NCBI RefSeq assembly: GCF_009295635.1
Contig: NZ_WHIW01000012.1
Coordinates: forward strand, 1-64,000
Direction of reading: 5' to 3'
DNA from: Alkalilimnicola sp. S0819
Lineage (GTDB): Bacteria > Pseudomonadota > Gammaproteobacteria > Nitrococcales > WHIW01
DNA length: 64,000 nucleotides
Below, one piece after another: positions 44,706 through 53,600 of this stretch (positions are counted from its first letter, which is position 1; each line of letters begins with the position of its first letter). The translations under genes and the position numbers were made by a program. The notes beneath the pieces were generated by a model, which ran no database searches, was not told where the DNA came from, and saw only the letters and a program-made list of their open reading frames with translations.

Positions 44706-45907
44706 TAAACACCTCCCAGCAGTACCCGCGAGAAAGCGGCTTTCAGGTAGCGCGTCTCGGGGATGGCCGGGTTGATCGGATGGTCCGCCGCCTGGCCCCC
44801 TGTCTCCACGACCTGCGCCTGCCGATCCAGGTGCCGGGCCGGTTTTAGCAGGGCCTGGAGGAAGTCCTCTTCGGTCAGGTGGGACGAGGAGGAGGCGCTG
44901 ATCAGCATGCCGTCCTTGCCCAGCAATTGCATGGCCAGTTGGTTGAGCTGGCTGTAGGCCTTGAGGCCCACCTTGTAGTCCTTGCGCCGCTTGATGTAGG
45001 CCGGCGGGTCGAGGATCACGGTGTCGAAGCGGTGGCCGTCCTGCTTGAGCGCTCTCAGCGCTTGGGCGGCATCGCCTTCCAGCGCGGCGAAGCGCTCGGC
45101 GACGCCGTTCAGCTCGGCGTTGCGCTGGGCGAAGTCCAGCGCCTGCTCGTTGTTGTCGATGCACATCGCTTCCGCCGCGCCCATGGTCAGTGCCTGTATG
45201 CCCCAGCCACCGACGTAGCTGAACACGTCCAGCACCTTGCGATCGCGCACATAGGGCGCGAGGCGCGCCCGGTTGGCCCGGTGGTCGTAGTACCAGCCGG
45301 TCTTGGGGCCCCCGGTGGCGGGGACGAGAAAGCGGCAGCCGTTCTCTTCCACCGCCAGCTCGCTCGGCCCCTCGTCGCCGGCCCATTGCACGTACTGCTC
45401 CAGGCCCTCCAGCTCACGGATGGCGTTGTCCGCCCGCAGCAGGATGCGCCTCGGTGCGAGGGTCTGCTCCAGTGCCTCGACGATCTCGTTGCGCACCGCT
45501 TCCATGCCGGCGGTGTTGATCTGCAGCACGCAGACATCATCGAAACGGTCGATGATCAACCCGGACAAGCCGTCGCTATCGCCGTAGATCAGGCGGTAGA
45601 AGGGGCGCGGGTAGAGGCGTTCGCGCAGGGACAGGGCGACCTTGATGCGGTGCACCAGCAGCGAGCGGTTCAGTGGCTGCTCGGCGCTGCGGCTGACCAG
45701 CCGGGCGAAGATCAGCGACTGCGGATTGACGTAGGCACAGCCCAGCGCCTTGCCGCCGGCCTCGCGCAGTACCACCGACTGCCCGGCTTGGAAAGCCTTG
45801 AGCGGTGAGCGTCGGGTGTCCACCTCGTTGCCGAACACCCATAGGTGGCCGGCGCGCAAACGGCGCTCTTCGTGGGGCTTGAGCCAAAGATCCGCTAGCT
45901 CGCTCAT
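44705..45907 (-). CDS. rlmI: 23S rRNA (cytosine1962-C5)-methyltransferase RlmI
   Basis: RlmI makes m5C1962 in 23S rRNA. The 400-aa protein has an N-terminal PUA domain (RLRAGHLWVFGNEVDTRRSP), a central linker and a SAM-methyltransferase domain with DVFSYVGGWGIQALTMGA and the catalytic-type motif LDPPAYIKRRKDYKVG. Its TAA stop codon is supplied by the end of element h, so the 3' end may have been altered by the element. Confidence 0.92.
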   Translation of the reverse strand: MSELADLWLKPHEERRLRAGHLWVFGNEVDTRRSPLKAFQAGQSVVLREAGGKALGCAYVNPQSLIFARLVSRSAEQPLNRSLLVHRIKVALSLRERLYPRPFYRLIYGDSDGLSGLIIDRFDDVCVLQINTAGMEAVRNEIVEALEQTLAPRRILLRADNAIRELEGLEQYVQWAGDEGPSELAVEENGCRFLVPATGGPKTGWYYDHRANRARLAPYVRDRKVLDVFSYVGGWGIQALTMGAAEAMCIDNNEQALDFAQRNAELNGVAERFAALEGDAAQALRALKQDGHRFDTVILDPPAYIKRRKDYKVGLKAYSQLNQLAMQLLGKDGMLISASSSSHLTEEDFLQALLKPARHLDRQAQVVETGGQAADHPINPAIPETRYLKAAFSRVLLGGV

Positions 45908-46110
45908 GGGCGCTCCGTGGGTAAGGGCAAAGGGGCCGCTATGGTACCCGCAAGCGGGCGGGTGGCGAAACTCACGCCGCGCCTACAGCGGCAGGGGGGG
46001 CATGCACCGAATCGTGCGGTGTTTCACGGCTTCCGCGCAAGCCGCGCGTTTTGCGCCGTCCCGGCATCCTATACAATCGTTCGCCTCAAATGGTCTAGGT
46101 AATAAATGGA

Positions 46111-46764
46111 GTGAACAAGGTGCTGAAAAAGGGATTGATCCTCTGCTCGCTGCTGCTGGCCCCGGCGGCGCTGGCCGAATACGTCAGCGATCAGCTGGAA
46201 ATCACGCTGCGCAGCGGGCCGACCAACCAGCATCGCATCACCCAGATGCTGGAAAGCGGCACCCGGCTGCAGGTGATGGAGCGCCAGGCAGGCTGGGCCC
46301 GTGTGCGCACCGCCCAGGGCCGGGAAGGCTGGGTGTTGGAGCGTTACCTGATGAGCCAGCCCAGTGCCCGGGACCGGTTGCAGCGCGCCCAGGCGCGGCT
46401 GGACGAGCTGCTGCAGGATGACCAGAGCCTGCGCAGCCGTCTGCTTGCCCAGCAGGAGCGCACCGCCGAACTGGAAGCGCAGGTGAGCACCCTGCAGGGC
46501 GAGAACAGCGCATTGAGCGACCGGCTGGAAACCGCCTCCCGCGGCCTGACCCTGGCCGACGAGAACCAGGAGCTGCAAAAGCGCATCGTTGACCTGCAGC
46601 GGGAAATCCAGGGCCTGGTCAACGAGACCGAGCGCCTGACCGATCGCAGCCGCCAGGACTGGTTCCTGGTGGGCGCGGGGGTGTTGTTCGGCGGCATGAT
46701 CCTGGGGCTCATCCTGCCGCGCCTGCGCTGGAAGAAGCGCTCCAGCTGGAGTAGTGGTCTGTAG
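46111..46764 (+). CDS. SH3-domain membrane protein (TIGR04211/YgiM-like)
   Basis: This 217-aa protein has a signal peptide (KKGLILCSLLLAPAALA), a bacterial SH3 domain (VSDQLEITLRSGPTNQHRI to GWVLERYLM), a long periplasmic coiled coil (about residues 88-180) and a C-terminal transmembrane helix (FLVGAGVLFGGMILGLILP). The order matches E. coli YgiM. GTG 46111 is used; GTG 46120 is possible. The topology suggests an inner-membrane protein with a periplasmic SH3 head. Function is not established. Confidence 0.87.
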   Translation: MNKVLKKGLILCSLLLAPAALAEYVSDQLEITLRSGPTNQHRITQMLESGTRLQVMERQAGWARVRTAQGREGWVLERYLMSQPSARDRLQRAQARLDELLQDDQSLRSRLLAQQERTAELEAQVSTLQGENSALSDRLETASRGLTLADENQELQKRIVDLQREIQGLVNETERLTDRSRQDWFLVGAGVLFGGMILGLILPRLRWKKRSSWSSGL

Positions 46765-46776
46765 GGCGGAGATGTA

Positions 46777-46909
46777 ACCACAGAGGCACAGAGGGCACGG
46801 AGATACACAGGGGAGAATGATGTTCATCGCGGCTGCGCTTTGCGTATGTGCCATGAACGTCATTACCGCACGCCTCTGTGTATCTCCGTGCCCTCTGTGC
46901 CTCTGTGGT
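46777..46909. repeat. CAGAGG palindromic element, copy i
   Basis: Arms of about 36 bp (46777 onward and 46873-46909), starting ACCACAGAGGCACAGAGGGC, pair almost perfectly around a loop of about 60 nt. It starts 12 nt after the SH3-protein stop and lies 40 nt before argE. Confidence 0.92.
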
Positions 46910-46949
46910 TTAACCTTGTTCGATCATGCCCCTTGGTGAGGAACCCACC

Positions 46950-48116
46950 ATGAACACCCCGGACCTTCGCCACATGCTCGAAGCCCTGATCGCCACGCCC
47001 TCGGTGAGCAGCGTGGACCCGGCGCTGGATCAGGGCAATCACGCGGTCACCGAATTGCTGGCGGAATGGGCCGAGGCGCTGGGCTTTGCGGTGGAAATCC
47101 AGCCGGTGCCGGAGGGGCCGGGCAAGAGCAATCTGATCGCCACCTTGGGGCGAGGCGAGGGCGGGCTGGTGCTCGCCGGCCATACCGACACCGTGCCCTT
47201 CGACGGCGAACTCTGGGCCAGTGACCCCTTCCGGCTGAGCGAGCGGGATGGCCGCTACTACGGCCTGGGCACCTCGGACATGAAGAGCTTTCTGGCGCTG
47301 GCGCTGGAGGCGGCCCGGGGGCTGCGGGCCGAGGACATGCGTCGCCCGCTGGTGATCCTCGCCACCGCCGATGAGGAAAGCGGCATGACCGGCGCCAAGG
47401 CGCTGCTGGACGCCGGTCGGCATTACGGGCGCCACGCGGTGATCGGCGAGCCCACCGGCATGCGCCCGGTGCGCATGCACAAGGGCATGATGATGGAGGC
47501 CGTGCGCATCGAGGGCCGCTCGGGGCATTCCAGCGACCCCTCCCTGGGGCTCAACGCCCTGGAGGCCATGACCGAGGTGCTCAACGAGATCCGCGCCTGG
47601 CGCGGCGAGTTGCAGGGCCGCTATCGTGACCCACGGTTCCAGGTGCCTGTGCCGACCCTGAACCTGGGCTATCTGCACGCCGGCGACAACCCCAACCGCA
47701 TCTGCGGCCATGCCGAGTTGCACATCGACCTGCGCCCGCTGCCCGGCATGGGGTTGGAAGCCCTGCGCGAGGAGCTCGACCAGCGTCTGCGCGCGCGCCT
47801 CGGCGAGGGCATGGGGCGGCTGAGCGTGCGCTCCTTGTTCCCGGGTTTGCCCGCCATGGAAACCCCGGCGGCGGCACCAATTGTGGCGGCCTGCGAACAG
47901 CTCACCGGCAGCGAGGCCGGCGCGGTGGCCTTCGGCACCGAGGGGCCGTTCTTCCGGGAGCTGGGCATGGATGTGGTGATCATGGGGCCGGGGGATATCG
48001 AGCAGGCCCATCAGCCCGACGAGTACCTGCGACTGGACCGGATCGAGCCCACCGTGGCGCAGTTGCGTAGCCTGATCGAGCGTTTCTGTCTGCGCCCCGA
48101 GGAGACGAGCACGTGA
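46950..48116 (+). CDS. argE: Acetylornithine deacetylase ArgE
   Basis: ArgE hydrolyses N-acetylornithine to ornithine in arginine synthesis. The 388-aa M20 metallopeptidase-fold enzyme has the zinc motifs LAGHTDTVPFDG and GTSDMKSFLALAL, the catalytic ATADEESGMTGAK, and EGPFFRELGMDVVIMGPG near the end. ATG 46950 has GAGGA at 8 nt. It overlaps argA by GTGA. An argE-argA pair implies the linear acetylornithine route. Confidence 0.95.
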   Translation: MNTPDLRHMLEALIATPSVSSVDPALDQGNHAVTELLAEWAEALGFAVEIQPVPEGPGKSNLIATLGRGEGGLVLAGHTDTVPFDGELWASDPFRLSERDGRYYGLGTSDMKSFLALALEAARGLRAEDMRRPLVILATADEESGMTGAKALLDAGRHYGRHAVIGEPTGMRPVRMHKGMMMEAVRIEGRSGHSSDPSLGLNALEAMTEVLNEIRAWRGELQGRYRDPRFQVPVPTLNLGYLHAGDNPNRICGHAELHIDLRPLPGMGLEALREELDQRLRARLGEGMGRLSVRSLFPGLPAMETPAAAPIVAACEQLTGSEAGAVAFGTEGPFFRELGMDVVIMGPGDIEQAHQPDEYLRLDRIEPTVAQLRSLIERFCLRPEETST

Positions 48117-49426
48117 ACGACCTGCAGGATTACATCAGCTGGTTTCGCCGCAGCTCCCCGTACATCAATGCCCACCGGGGGCGCACCTTCGTGGTGGGCT
48201 TCAGCGGCGAGGCGGTGGCCGATCCGGAATTCGACCATCTGATTCATGACCTGGCCCTGCTCAACAGCCTGGGCGTGCAGCTGGTGCTGGTGCCCGGGGC
48301 GCGGCCCCAGATCGAGAGCCGCCTCAAGGAGCGGGGCGCGGAGCTGCACACCGTGAACGGCCTGCGGGTCACCGACGACGCCGCGCTGGCCTGTGTGAAG
48401 GAAGCCGTGGGCACCGTGCGGGTGGAGACCGAGGCGCTGCTCTCCATGGGCGTGGCCAATTCGCCCATGGCCGGTTACCGGGTCCAGGTGGCCTCGGGCA
48501 ATTTCGTCATGGCTCGCCCCCTGGGGGTGCGCGATGGCGTGGATTACCGGCACACCGGCGAGGTGCGCCGGGTGGACGCCGCCGCCATCCGCGAGCGGCT
48601 GGCCGCCGGGGCGGTGGTGCTGGTCTCGCCGCTGGGTTACTCGCCCACCGGCGAGGTGTTCAACCTCTACGCCGAGGATGTGGCCTTCGCCGTAGCCGAG
48701 GCGCTGGGCGCGGACAAGTTGTTGTTCCTGCTGGAAGATGGCCGGCTGGTGGACGAGCGGGGTGAGCTGCTGCGGGAGTTGAGCGCCGCCGAGGCAAGCA
48801 GTCGGCTGTCGCAAGGCGAGGACCTGGAGCCGGAAGTGTATCGCCTGCTCGCCGGTGCGGTGCGTGCCTGCGAGCGCGGTGTGGGCCGGGTGCATCTGCT
48901 GGAGCGTCGCATCGACGGCGCGCTGCTGCTGGAGCTTTTCACCCGCGACGGTGTGGGCAGCCTGATCAGCGCCGGCTTGTTCGAGACCCTGCGCCAGGCT
49001 CAGTCGGATGATGTGGGGGGTGTGCTGGAGCTGGTGCGCCCGTTGGAGCGTGAGGGCGTGCTGGTGCCGCGTTCGCGTGCCTTGCTGGAGACCGAGATCG
49101 AGCGTTTCACGGTGATCGAACGCGACGGGATGATCATCGGCTCCGCGGCGCTCTCGCCCCTGGAAGGCTCCGATCTGGGCGAGCTTGCCTGCTTCGCGGT
49201 GCACCCGGATTATCGCCGGGGCGGGCGGGGTGACGCCTTGCTCTCGCAGGTGGAGAAGCTCGCCCGGGAGGCGGGCTTGCGCCGTCTGCTGGTGCTGACC
49301 ACCCGCACCGCGCACTGGTTTCAGGAGCGAGGCTTCGAGCCGGCGGGCCTGGACGATGTGCCGCAAGGGCGCCGGGCCCGCTACGATGCCGGCCGCAACG
49401 CCCGCCTGTTCATCAAGACCCTGTAG
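48113..49426 (+). CDS. argA: N-acetylglutamate synthase ArgA
   Basis: ArgA makes N-acetylglutamate, the first arginine intermediate. The 437-aa protein has an amino-acid-kinase-like N-terminal domain for arginine feedback (about 1-290, LLNSLGVQLVLVPGARPQIE) and a C-terminal GNAT domain (AVHPDYRRGGRGDALLSQVE). The start GTG 48113 overlaps the argE stop. The stop codon is within a CTGTAGGAGC sequence, a fragment of the REP-like family. Confidence 0.96.
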   Translation: MNDLQDYISWFRRSSPYINAHRGRTFVVGFSGEAVADPEFDHLIHDLALLNSLGVQLVLVPGARPQIESRLKERGAELHTVNGLRVTDDAALACVKEAVGTVRVETEALLSMGVANSPMAGYRVQVASGNFVMARPLGVRDGVDYRHTGEVRRVDAAAIRERLAAGAVVLVSPLGYSPTGEVFNLYAEDVAFAVAEALGADKLLFLLEDGRLVDERGELLRELSAAEASSRLSQGEDLEPEVYRLLAGAVRACERGVGRVHLLERRIDGALLLELFTRDGVGSLISAGLFETLRQAQSDDVGGVLELVRPLEREGVLVPRSRALLETEIERFTVIERDGMIIGSAALSPLEGSDLGELACFAVHPDYRRGGRGDALLSQVEKLAREAGLRRLLVLTTRTAHWFQERGFEPAGLDDVPQGRRARYDAGRNARLFIKTL

Positions 49427-49438
49427 GAGCAGCTACGG
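49421..49438. repeat. Degenerate REP-like head at argA stop
   Basis: CTGTAGGAGCAGCTACGG matches the REP-like head and contains the argA stop codon TAG. There is no inverted partner. Confidence 0.45.
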
Positions 49439-49768
49439 TTTGCTGGCGGCCATTTCGCCCAGCGCCTGTACGGCCCGCTGATCACCGCCCGCCGCGGCCT
49501 CGCGAATCAGGGCCAGCGCCTGGGTCCGGTCCTGTTTCACTCCCAGCCCGTAGAAGTACATATAGCCCAGCGCATACTGCGCCTGCGGGTTGCCGCTCAT
49601 GGCCGCCTGCTGCAGCAGCGGCGCGGCCCGTTCGTAGTCTTCCGCCATGAAGGCGGCGCGGCCCTGCGCCAGCTGGGGTGATTCCGCCCGGGGCCCGGGC
49701 TGGGTGTTGGCGCAGCCGGCCAGCAGCAGCGTCAGCCCCAAGGCCATGAAAAATCCCTTGCGATGCAT
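49433..49768 (-). CDS. Sel1-repeat lipoprotein
   Basis: This 111-aa protein has a lipoprotein signal ending LLLAGC (Cys19) and then two to three Sel1/TPR-like repeats (AAFMAEDYERAAPLLQQAA, GNPQAQYALGYMYFYGLGV, DRTQALALIREAAAGGDQRA). Sel1 repeats mediate protein-protein contacts. It is convergent with argA and separate from neighbouring genes. Partners unknown. Confidence 0.85.
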   Translation of the reverse strand: MHRKGFFMALGLTLLLAGCANTQPGPRAESPQLAQGRAAFMAEDYERAAPLLQQAAMSGNPQAQYALGYMYFYGLGVKQDRTQALALIREAAAGGDQRAVQALGEMAASKP

Positions 49769-49807
49769 GTACTCTCCTTGGATGGGATGCCTGCGCGCTG
49801 CCCGCGC

Positions 49808-50470
49808 CTAAAGCTTGCGCGCCAGGGTCAGCCCGTCGCCCACCGGCAGCATGGAAAGCTCCACCCGCCGGTCATCCCGCAGCGCCGCGTTCACCTCGCG
49901 GATGGCCTGGGTGGTGGGCTCCTGGTCCCGGGGGTCGGCCACCCGGCCGTACCACAGCACATTGTCGATCATCACCAGCCCGCCCGGACGCAGCAGGCGC
50001 AGGGCGTGCTCGTAGTAGTTCAGGTAATTGCTCTTGTCCGCGTCGATGAAACACAGGTCGAAACTGCCCTCAACGCCGGCCTGCTCCAGCGCCTCCAGGG
50101 TTTCCAGCGCCGGCCCCAGCCGTAGATCGATGCGCTCGGCGACCCCGGCCTCTTCCCAGTAGCGCCGGGCGATGCTGGTCCATTGCTCGCTGAGGTCACA
50201 GGCCACCAGCCGACCGTCGGCCGGCAGAGCCCGGGCCAGGCACAGGCTGCTGTAGCCGGTGAAGACACCGATCTCCAGCACCCGGCGTGCCCCCATCAGG
50301 CGGGCCACCAGGCTCATGAACTGGCCCTGCTCGGGGGATATCTGCATGCGCGCCAGGGGCAGTTCCGCGGTTTCCTCGCGCAGACGGCGCAAAAGTGCAT
50401 CCTCCCGCAGGGAAACTTCGCACAGGTAGTCGTATAACGGCGCCGAGAGCTGAAAACTTCGATTGCTCAT
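49808..50470 (-). CDS. Class I O-methyltransferase (caffeoyl-CoA OMT family)
   Basis: This 220-aa SAM methyltransferase has the family signature [19 protein letters not shown] and [18 protein letters not shown] (metal-binding acids), then [15 protein letters not shown]. It would methylate catechol-like hydroxyls with a divalent metal. ATG 50470 has GGGGAG at 8 nt; the frame upstream has no family resemblance. It is divergent from cpdA. Substrate unknown. Confidence 0.92.
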   Translation of the reverse strand: MSNRSFQLSAPLYDYLCEVSLREDALLRRLREETAELPLARMQISPEQGQFMSLVARLMGARRVLEIGVFTGYSSLCLARALPADGRLVACDLSEQWTSIARRYWEEAGVAERIDLRLGPALETLEALEQAGVEGSFDLCFIDADKSNYLNYYEHALRLLRPGGLVMIDNVLWYGRVADPRDQEPTTQAIREVNAALRDDRRVELSMLPVGDGLTLARKL

Positions 50471-50636
50471 GTGTTTGCTCCCCGGAGCGTGTCCTCGGTT
50501 CGAAATCATTTTGTGACAGGCCGTACAGACCTTGCGGGCTGTTTCGCTATACTGCCCGAAAATCGCCTTGCCTGCCGCCGGTCACATTTGTATGCAGCCT
50601 GCCGACGTCGGGCTCAATAAGAACAGGATACCCAGC

Positions 50637-51464
50637 ATGCCCACAGCAGCGACAAGCTACTCCGGCGCGGGGGCGCCCCTGCGGGTGCTGCAGATCACCG
50701 ACACGCACCTGTATGCCGACCCGGGCGGCCGTTTGGCCGGGCTGGTCACGGAGCAGTCCTGCGAGGCGGTGATCAACGAGGCGCTGCAGCGCAGCTGGCC
50801 GGTGGATCTGGTGCTGCTCACCGGGGATGTGGTGCACGACGGCAGCGAAAGCGGCTACCGGCGCGTGAAGGCCCGCTTCGAGCAGCTCGGCGTGCCCACC
50901 CTGGTGCTGCCGGGCAACCACGATGCCCCGGTCACGATGCGTCAGGTGTTCCGTGCCGGGCCGGTAAGTTATTGCGCCCATCATGCCCTCGGCGACTGGC
51001 AATTCCTGATGCTGGATTCCACCGTGGCCGGCGAGAGCGGCGGGCACCTGGCCGAGGCCGAGCTGCGGCGCCTGGATGAGGCCTTGAGTGCGGACCCGCG
51101 CCGTCATGCCCTGGTCGCGCTGCATCACCATCCGGTTTCCATGGACAGTCGCTGGATAGACAGCATCGGTGTCGCCAATGCGGAAGCGCTGTTCGCGGTG
51201 CTGGCGCGGCACCCGCAGGTGCGGGTGCTGCTCTGGGGGCATGTCCATCAGGCCTTCGACGAGGTCCGCGACGGCTTGCGTCTACTGGCCACGCCCTCCA
51301 CCTGCATACAGTTTCGTCCCCGCCAGGATGAGTTCGGGCTGGACGAGCAGCCGCCCGGCTGGCGCCTGCTCGAGCTGCATGCCGACGGCCGGGTGGACAC
51401 CGAGGTTCAGCGTTTGAACGCCGGTGATCTGGCCGTGGATCTGCGCTGCAGCGGTTATGTCTGA
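50637..51464 (+). CDS. cpdA: 3',5'-cyclic AMP phosphodiesterase CpdA
   Basis: CpdA hydrolyses cAMP. The 275-aa calcineurin-like phosphoesterase (same length as E. coli CpdA) has all metal motifs: ITDTHLYAD, LLTGDVVHDG, LPGNHDAP, ALHHHPV and WGHVHQAF. I use ATG 50637 (MPTAATSYSG); the frame is open upstream. The last codons overlap the next gene by 8 nt. Confidence 0.93.
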   Translation: MPTAATSYSGAGAPLRVLQITDTHLYADPGGRLAGLVTEQSCEAVINEALQRSWPVDLVLLTGDVVHDGSESGYRRVKARFEQLGVPTLVLPGNHDAPVTMRQVFRAGPVSYCAHHALGDWQFLMLDSTVAGESGGHLAEAELRRLDEALSADPRRHALVALHHHPVSMDSRWIDSIGVANAEALFAVLARHPQVRVLLWGHVHQAFDEVRDGLRLLATPSTCIQFRPRQDEFGLDEQPPGWRLLELHADGRVDTEVQRLNAGDLAVDLRCSGYV

Positions 51465-52518
51465 AGTCGAGCGGCTGAAGGCGGAGAACGAGCAGCTCAG
51501 GCAGCGCCTGGAGGAAGAGGGGCTGTATTTCCGCGGTGAGCTGGAGGCCAGCCGGCGCCTGCTCCAGGAGCAGAATACACTCTTGCAGGCGGCGGAGGTG
51601 GCCAAGCGCCGCCGGGCCGAGGAGGAGCTGGCGGCGCTCAAGGGCCAGCTGCGCGAGGCGCGGGAGCGGGCCGAGGCGAACGAGCGGCGCTGCGCGGAGC
51701 TGGAGCGCGCCTTGCAGGCCCAGGCCGAGGATCTGCGCCGTGAAGCCGCCGCCGAGCAGGAACGGCTGCGGCAATCGGTGCAGGCGGCCTGGCAGGACGC
51801 CGAAGAGGAAACCCAGCGCCTGGAGCGAGAGCTGTCCCGCAACCGGCTGGCTCTGGCCGAGGAAATGGAACAGCGCCGTGAATTGGAGCGGCGCTTGCGC
51901 GACGGTGGCGGTGGCGAGGACGCGGCCTTGAAGATGCTGTTGCGGGCGCAAAAGCGTGCCCTGCGGCAGGTGGACGCGGCCCGCCGCGCCGCCGAGCTGG
52001 AACTGGCCGAGCTCAAGGCTGGCGCGCCGGCGCCGCGTTTCGGTGGCGGTCTGAGTGGTGCTTTCGGAAACGCCCGGTCGGCAGATCCGGCGCCTCAGCG
52101 CCCAGCCCTGCAAAAGGCGAAAGACAACGAGCTCAACCAGGACGGCGCCTGGGCGAAGGTCACGCTGGGCGAGATGGACGAGGAGTTCAACGAGGAATTC
52201 CTGATGATGGGTGCGGATGAGTCCATGGGCGAGGTGCAGCGGCTGGAGGCCGCTGTCGTCGATCGGTCCGAGCGCTCCGAACCGGAGCCGGCCCCCGAAG
52301 CGCTGGAGAAAACCGCGCTCAGCGTTCAGCGCCCCCAACCCAGGAAGCCCGCACACACGCCATCGGCGGAAAGCCCCGCAGCCGCGGAGCGGGTGGACCG
52401 CAGCCGCTTCCAGTCCCCCGAGCCCGAGTCCGCCGCAGCCGCCAACGCCTGGCTGTGGCCCGTGCTTGGCGCGGCCGGTTTGCTGGGCGCCGGGGTACTG
52501 GGCTGGTTGCTGATCTGA
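51457..52518 (+). CDS. Tail-anchored coiled-coil protein of unknown function
   Basis: This 353-aa protein begins inside cpdA (ATGTCTGA overlap). Residues 1-190 are a nearly continuous Glu/Arg/Leu-rich coiled coil (SEVERLKAENEQLRQRLEEE, RRRAEEELAALKGQLREARE). A disordered Pro/Ala/Glu-rich part follows, and the last 25 residues form one transmembrane helix (WLWPVLGAAGLLGAGVLGWL). That makes it a C-terminally anchored cytoplasmic coil. I do not recognise a family. Translational coupling to cpdA hints at a shared expression pattern. Confidence 0.8.
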   Translation: MSEVERLKAENEQLRQRLEEEGLYFRGELEASRRLLQEQNTLLQAAEVAKRRRAEEELAALKGQLREARERAEANERRCAELERALQAQAEDLRREAAAEQERLRQSVQAAWQDAEEETQRLERELSRNRLALAEEMEQRRELERRLRDGGGGEDAALKMLLRAQKRALRQVDAARRAAELELAELKAGAPAPRFGGGLSGAFGNARSADPAPQRPALQKAKDNELNQDGAWAKVTLGEMDEEFNEEFLMMGADESMGEVQRLEAAVVDRSERSEPEPAPEALEKTALSVQRPQPRKPAHTPSAESPAAAERVDRSRFQSPEPESAAAANAWLWPVLGAAGLLGAGVLGWLLI

Positions 52519-52519
52519 G

Positions 52520-52690
52520 CTAGATCTCGATCATCTCGAAATCGTCCTTGCCCGCGCTGCACTCGGGGCAGGTCCAGGTGGGCGGCACGTCCTCCCAGCG
52601 GGTGCCGGGGGCGATGCCGTCCTCGGGCACACCGGCCTCCTCGTCGTAGATCCAGCCGCAGATCACACACATGTACTGCTTGTATTCCAT
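52520..52690 (-). CDS. Rubredoxin
   Basis: A 56-aa iron protein in a gap with no longer gene: MEYKQYMCVICGWIYDEEAG at the start, then PEDGIAPGTRWEDVPP and WTCPECSAGKDDFEMIEI. The two Cys-x-x-Cys motifs (CVIC and CPEC) bind one Fe, and the sequence matches classical rubredoxins throughout. Rubredoxins carry electrons to hydroxylases or oxidases; no partner reductase is adjacent. It is divergent from thiE, with an 83-nt gap. Confidence 0.95.
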   Translation of the reverse strand: MEYKQYMCVICGWIYDEEAGVPEDGIAPGTRWEDVPPTWTCPECSAGKDDFEMIEI

Positions 52691-52773
52691 AACGTTCGGG
52701 TCTTGTACCGCTGCCTGAAGGGGACGACACTTTACCCAGTCCCCTGTTCCCGTGAAAGCCCGAGTGTGCGCCC

Positions 52774-53406
52774 ATGTCGACCAACCCCATCCGCGGTCTG
52801 TATGCCATCACCGACGCTGATTGCCAGCCCCCCGAGCGCTTGCTGGAGGCGGTGGCGGAGGTGCTGGATGCGGGGGCGCGTGTGCTGCAGTACCGCGACA
52901 AGAGCGGGAACAGCGCCTTGCGGGAGGAGCAGGCGGCGGGGCTGAGGGCGCTCAGCCGCGGCCGGGCGCTGTTTCTGGTCAATGACGATGTGGAGCTGGC
53001 GGCCCGAGTGGGAGCGGACGGCGTGCACCTGGGTGAGCAGGATGCGGCGCTGAGCGCCGCCCGCAAGCGTCTGGGGCCGAATGCCGTGATTGGCATCTCC
53101 TGCTATAACGATCTGCAGCGTGCTCGTGACGCCCAGGCCGCGGGGGCGGACTACGCCGCCTTCGGCGCCTTCTTCCCCTCGGGCACCAAGCCGCTGGCGC
53201 GCCGAGCCGAGCCGGCCTTGTTACGCGCCGCCCGCGCCGAGCTGCGCCTGCCCCTGGTGGCCATCGGCGGCATCACGCCGGAGAACGCCCCGGCACTGCT
53301 CGAGGCGGGCGCCGATGCCGTGGCTGTCATCCGGGGAATCTTCGCCCAGGCTCACCCCGGCGCGGCGGCAGCGGCTTATGTGCGGTGCTTCAGCGGGCGT
53401 TTTTAA
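52774..53406 (+). CDS. thiE: Thiamine-phosphate synthase ThiE
   Basis: ThiE joins the thiazole and pyrimidine halves to form thiamine phosphate. The 210-aa TIM barrel has YRDKSGN (phosphate site), FLVNDDVELAARVGADGVHLGEQD and GADYAAFGAFFPSGTKP, and AIGGITPENAPALLEAGADA near the end. The TAA stop codon lies in the sequence TTTTAACCACAGAG, where element j begins. No thiamine riboswitch is visible in the short upstream gap. Confidence 0.94.
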   Translation: MSTNPIRGLYAITDADCQPPERLLEAVAEVLDAGARVLQYRDKSGNSALREEQAAGLRALSRGRALFLVNDDVELAARVGADGVHLGEQDAALSAARKRLGPNAVIGISCYNDLQRARDAQAAGADYAAFGAFFPSGTKPLARRAEPALLRAARAELRLPLVAIGGITPENAPALLEAGADAVAVIRGIFAQAHPGAAAAAYVRCFSGRF

Positions 53407-53529
53407 CCACAGAGACACAGCGCGCACGGAGCCTGGATCCATCCGGGCACTTGCAGCCTCTGTCGGCGTCCCTGTACTTCGCGCATCCGCTTTCTCGGTG
53501 CAACGCCGGGCCCTCTGTGTCGCTGTGGT
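53406..53529. repeat. CAGAGG palindromic element, copy j
   Basis: The left arm ACCACAGAGACACAGCGCGC (53406 onward) and right arm CCCTCTGTGTCGCTGTGGT (53511-53529) pair with some mismatches. The element begins on the last base of the thiE stop codon and lies 72 nt before hemL. Confidence 0.82.
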
Positions 53530-53600
53530 GAATCCCCCGGCTCCACCATGGAACCAGCCTTGCTAGAATCCCCTATCCATTTCAAACACTGGAGCAGCAC

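Noticed and set aside
50505-50530. CRP site between the O-methyltransferase and cpdA
   Set aside because: TTGTGACAGGCCGTACAGA keeps only one half-site (TGTGA). The other half matches poorly.
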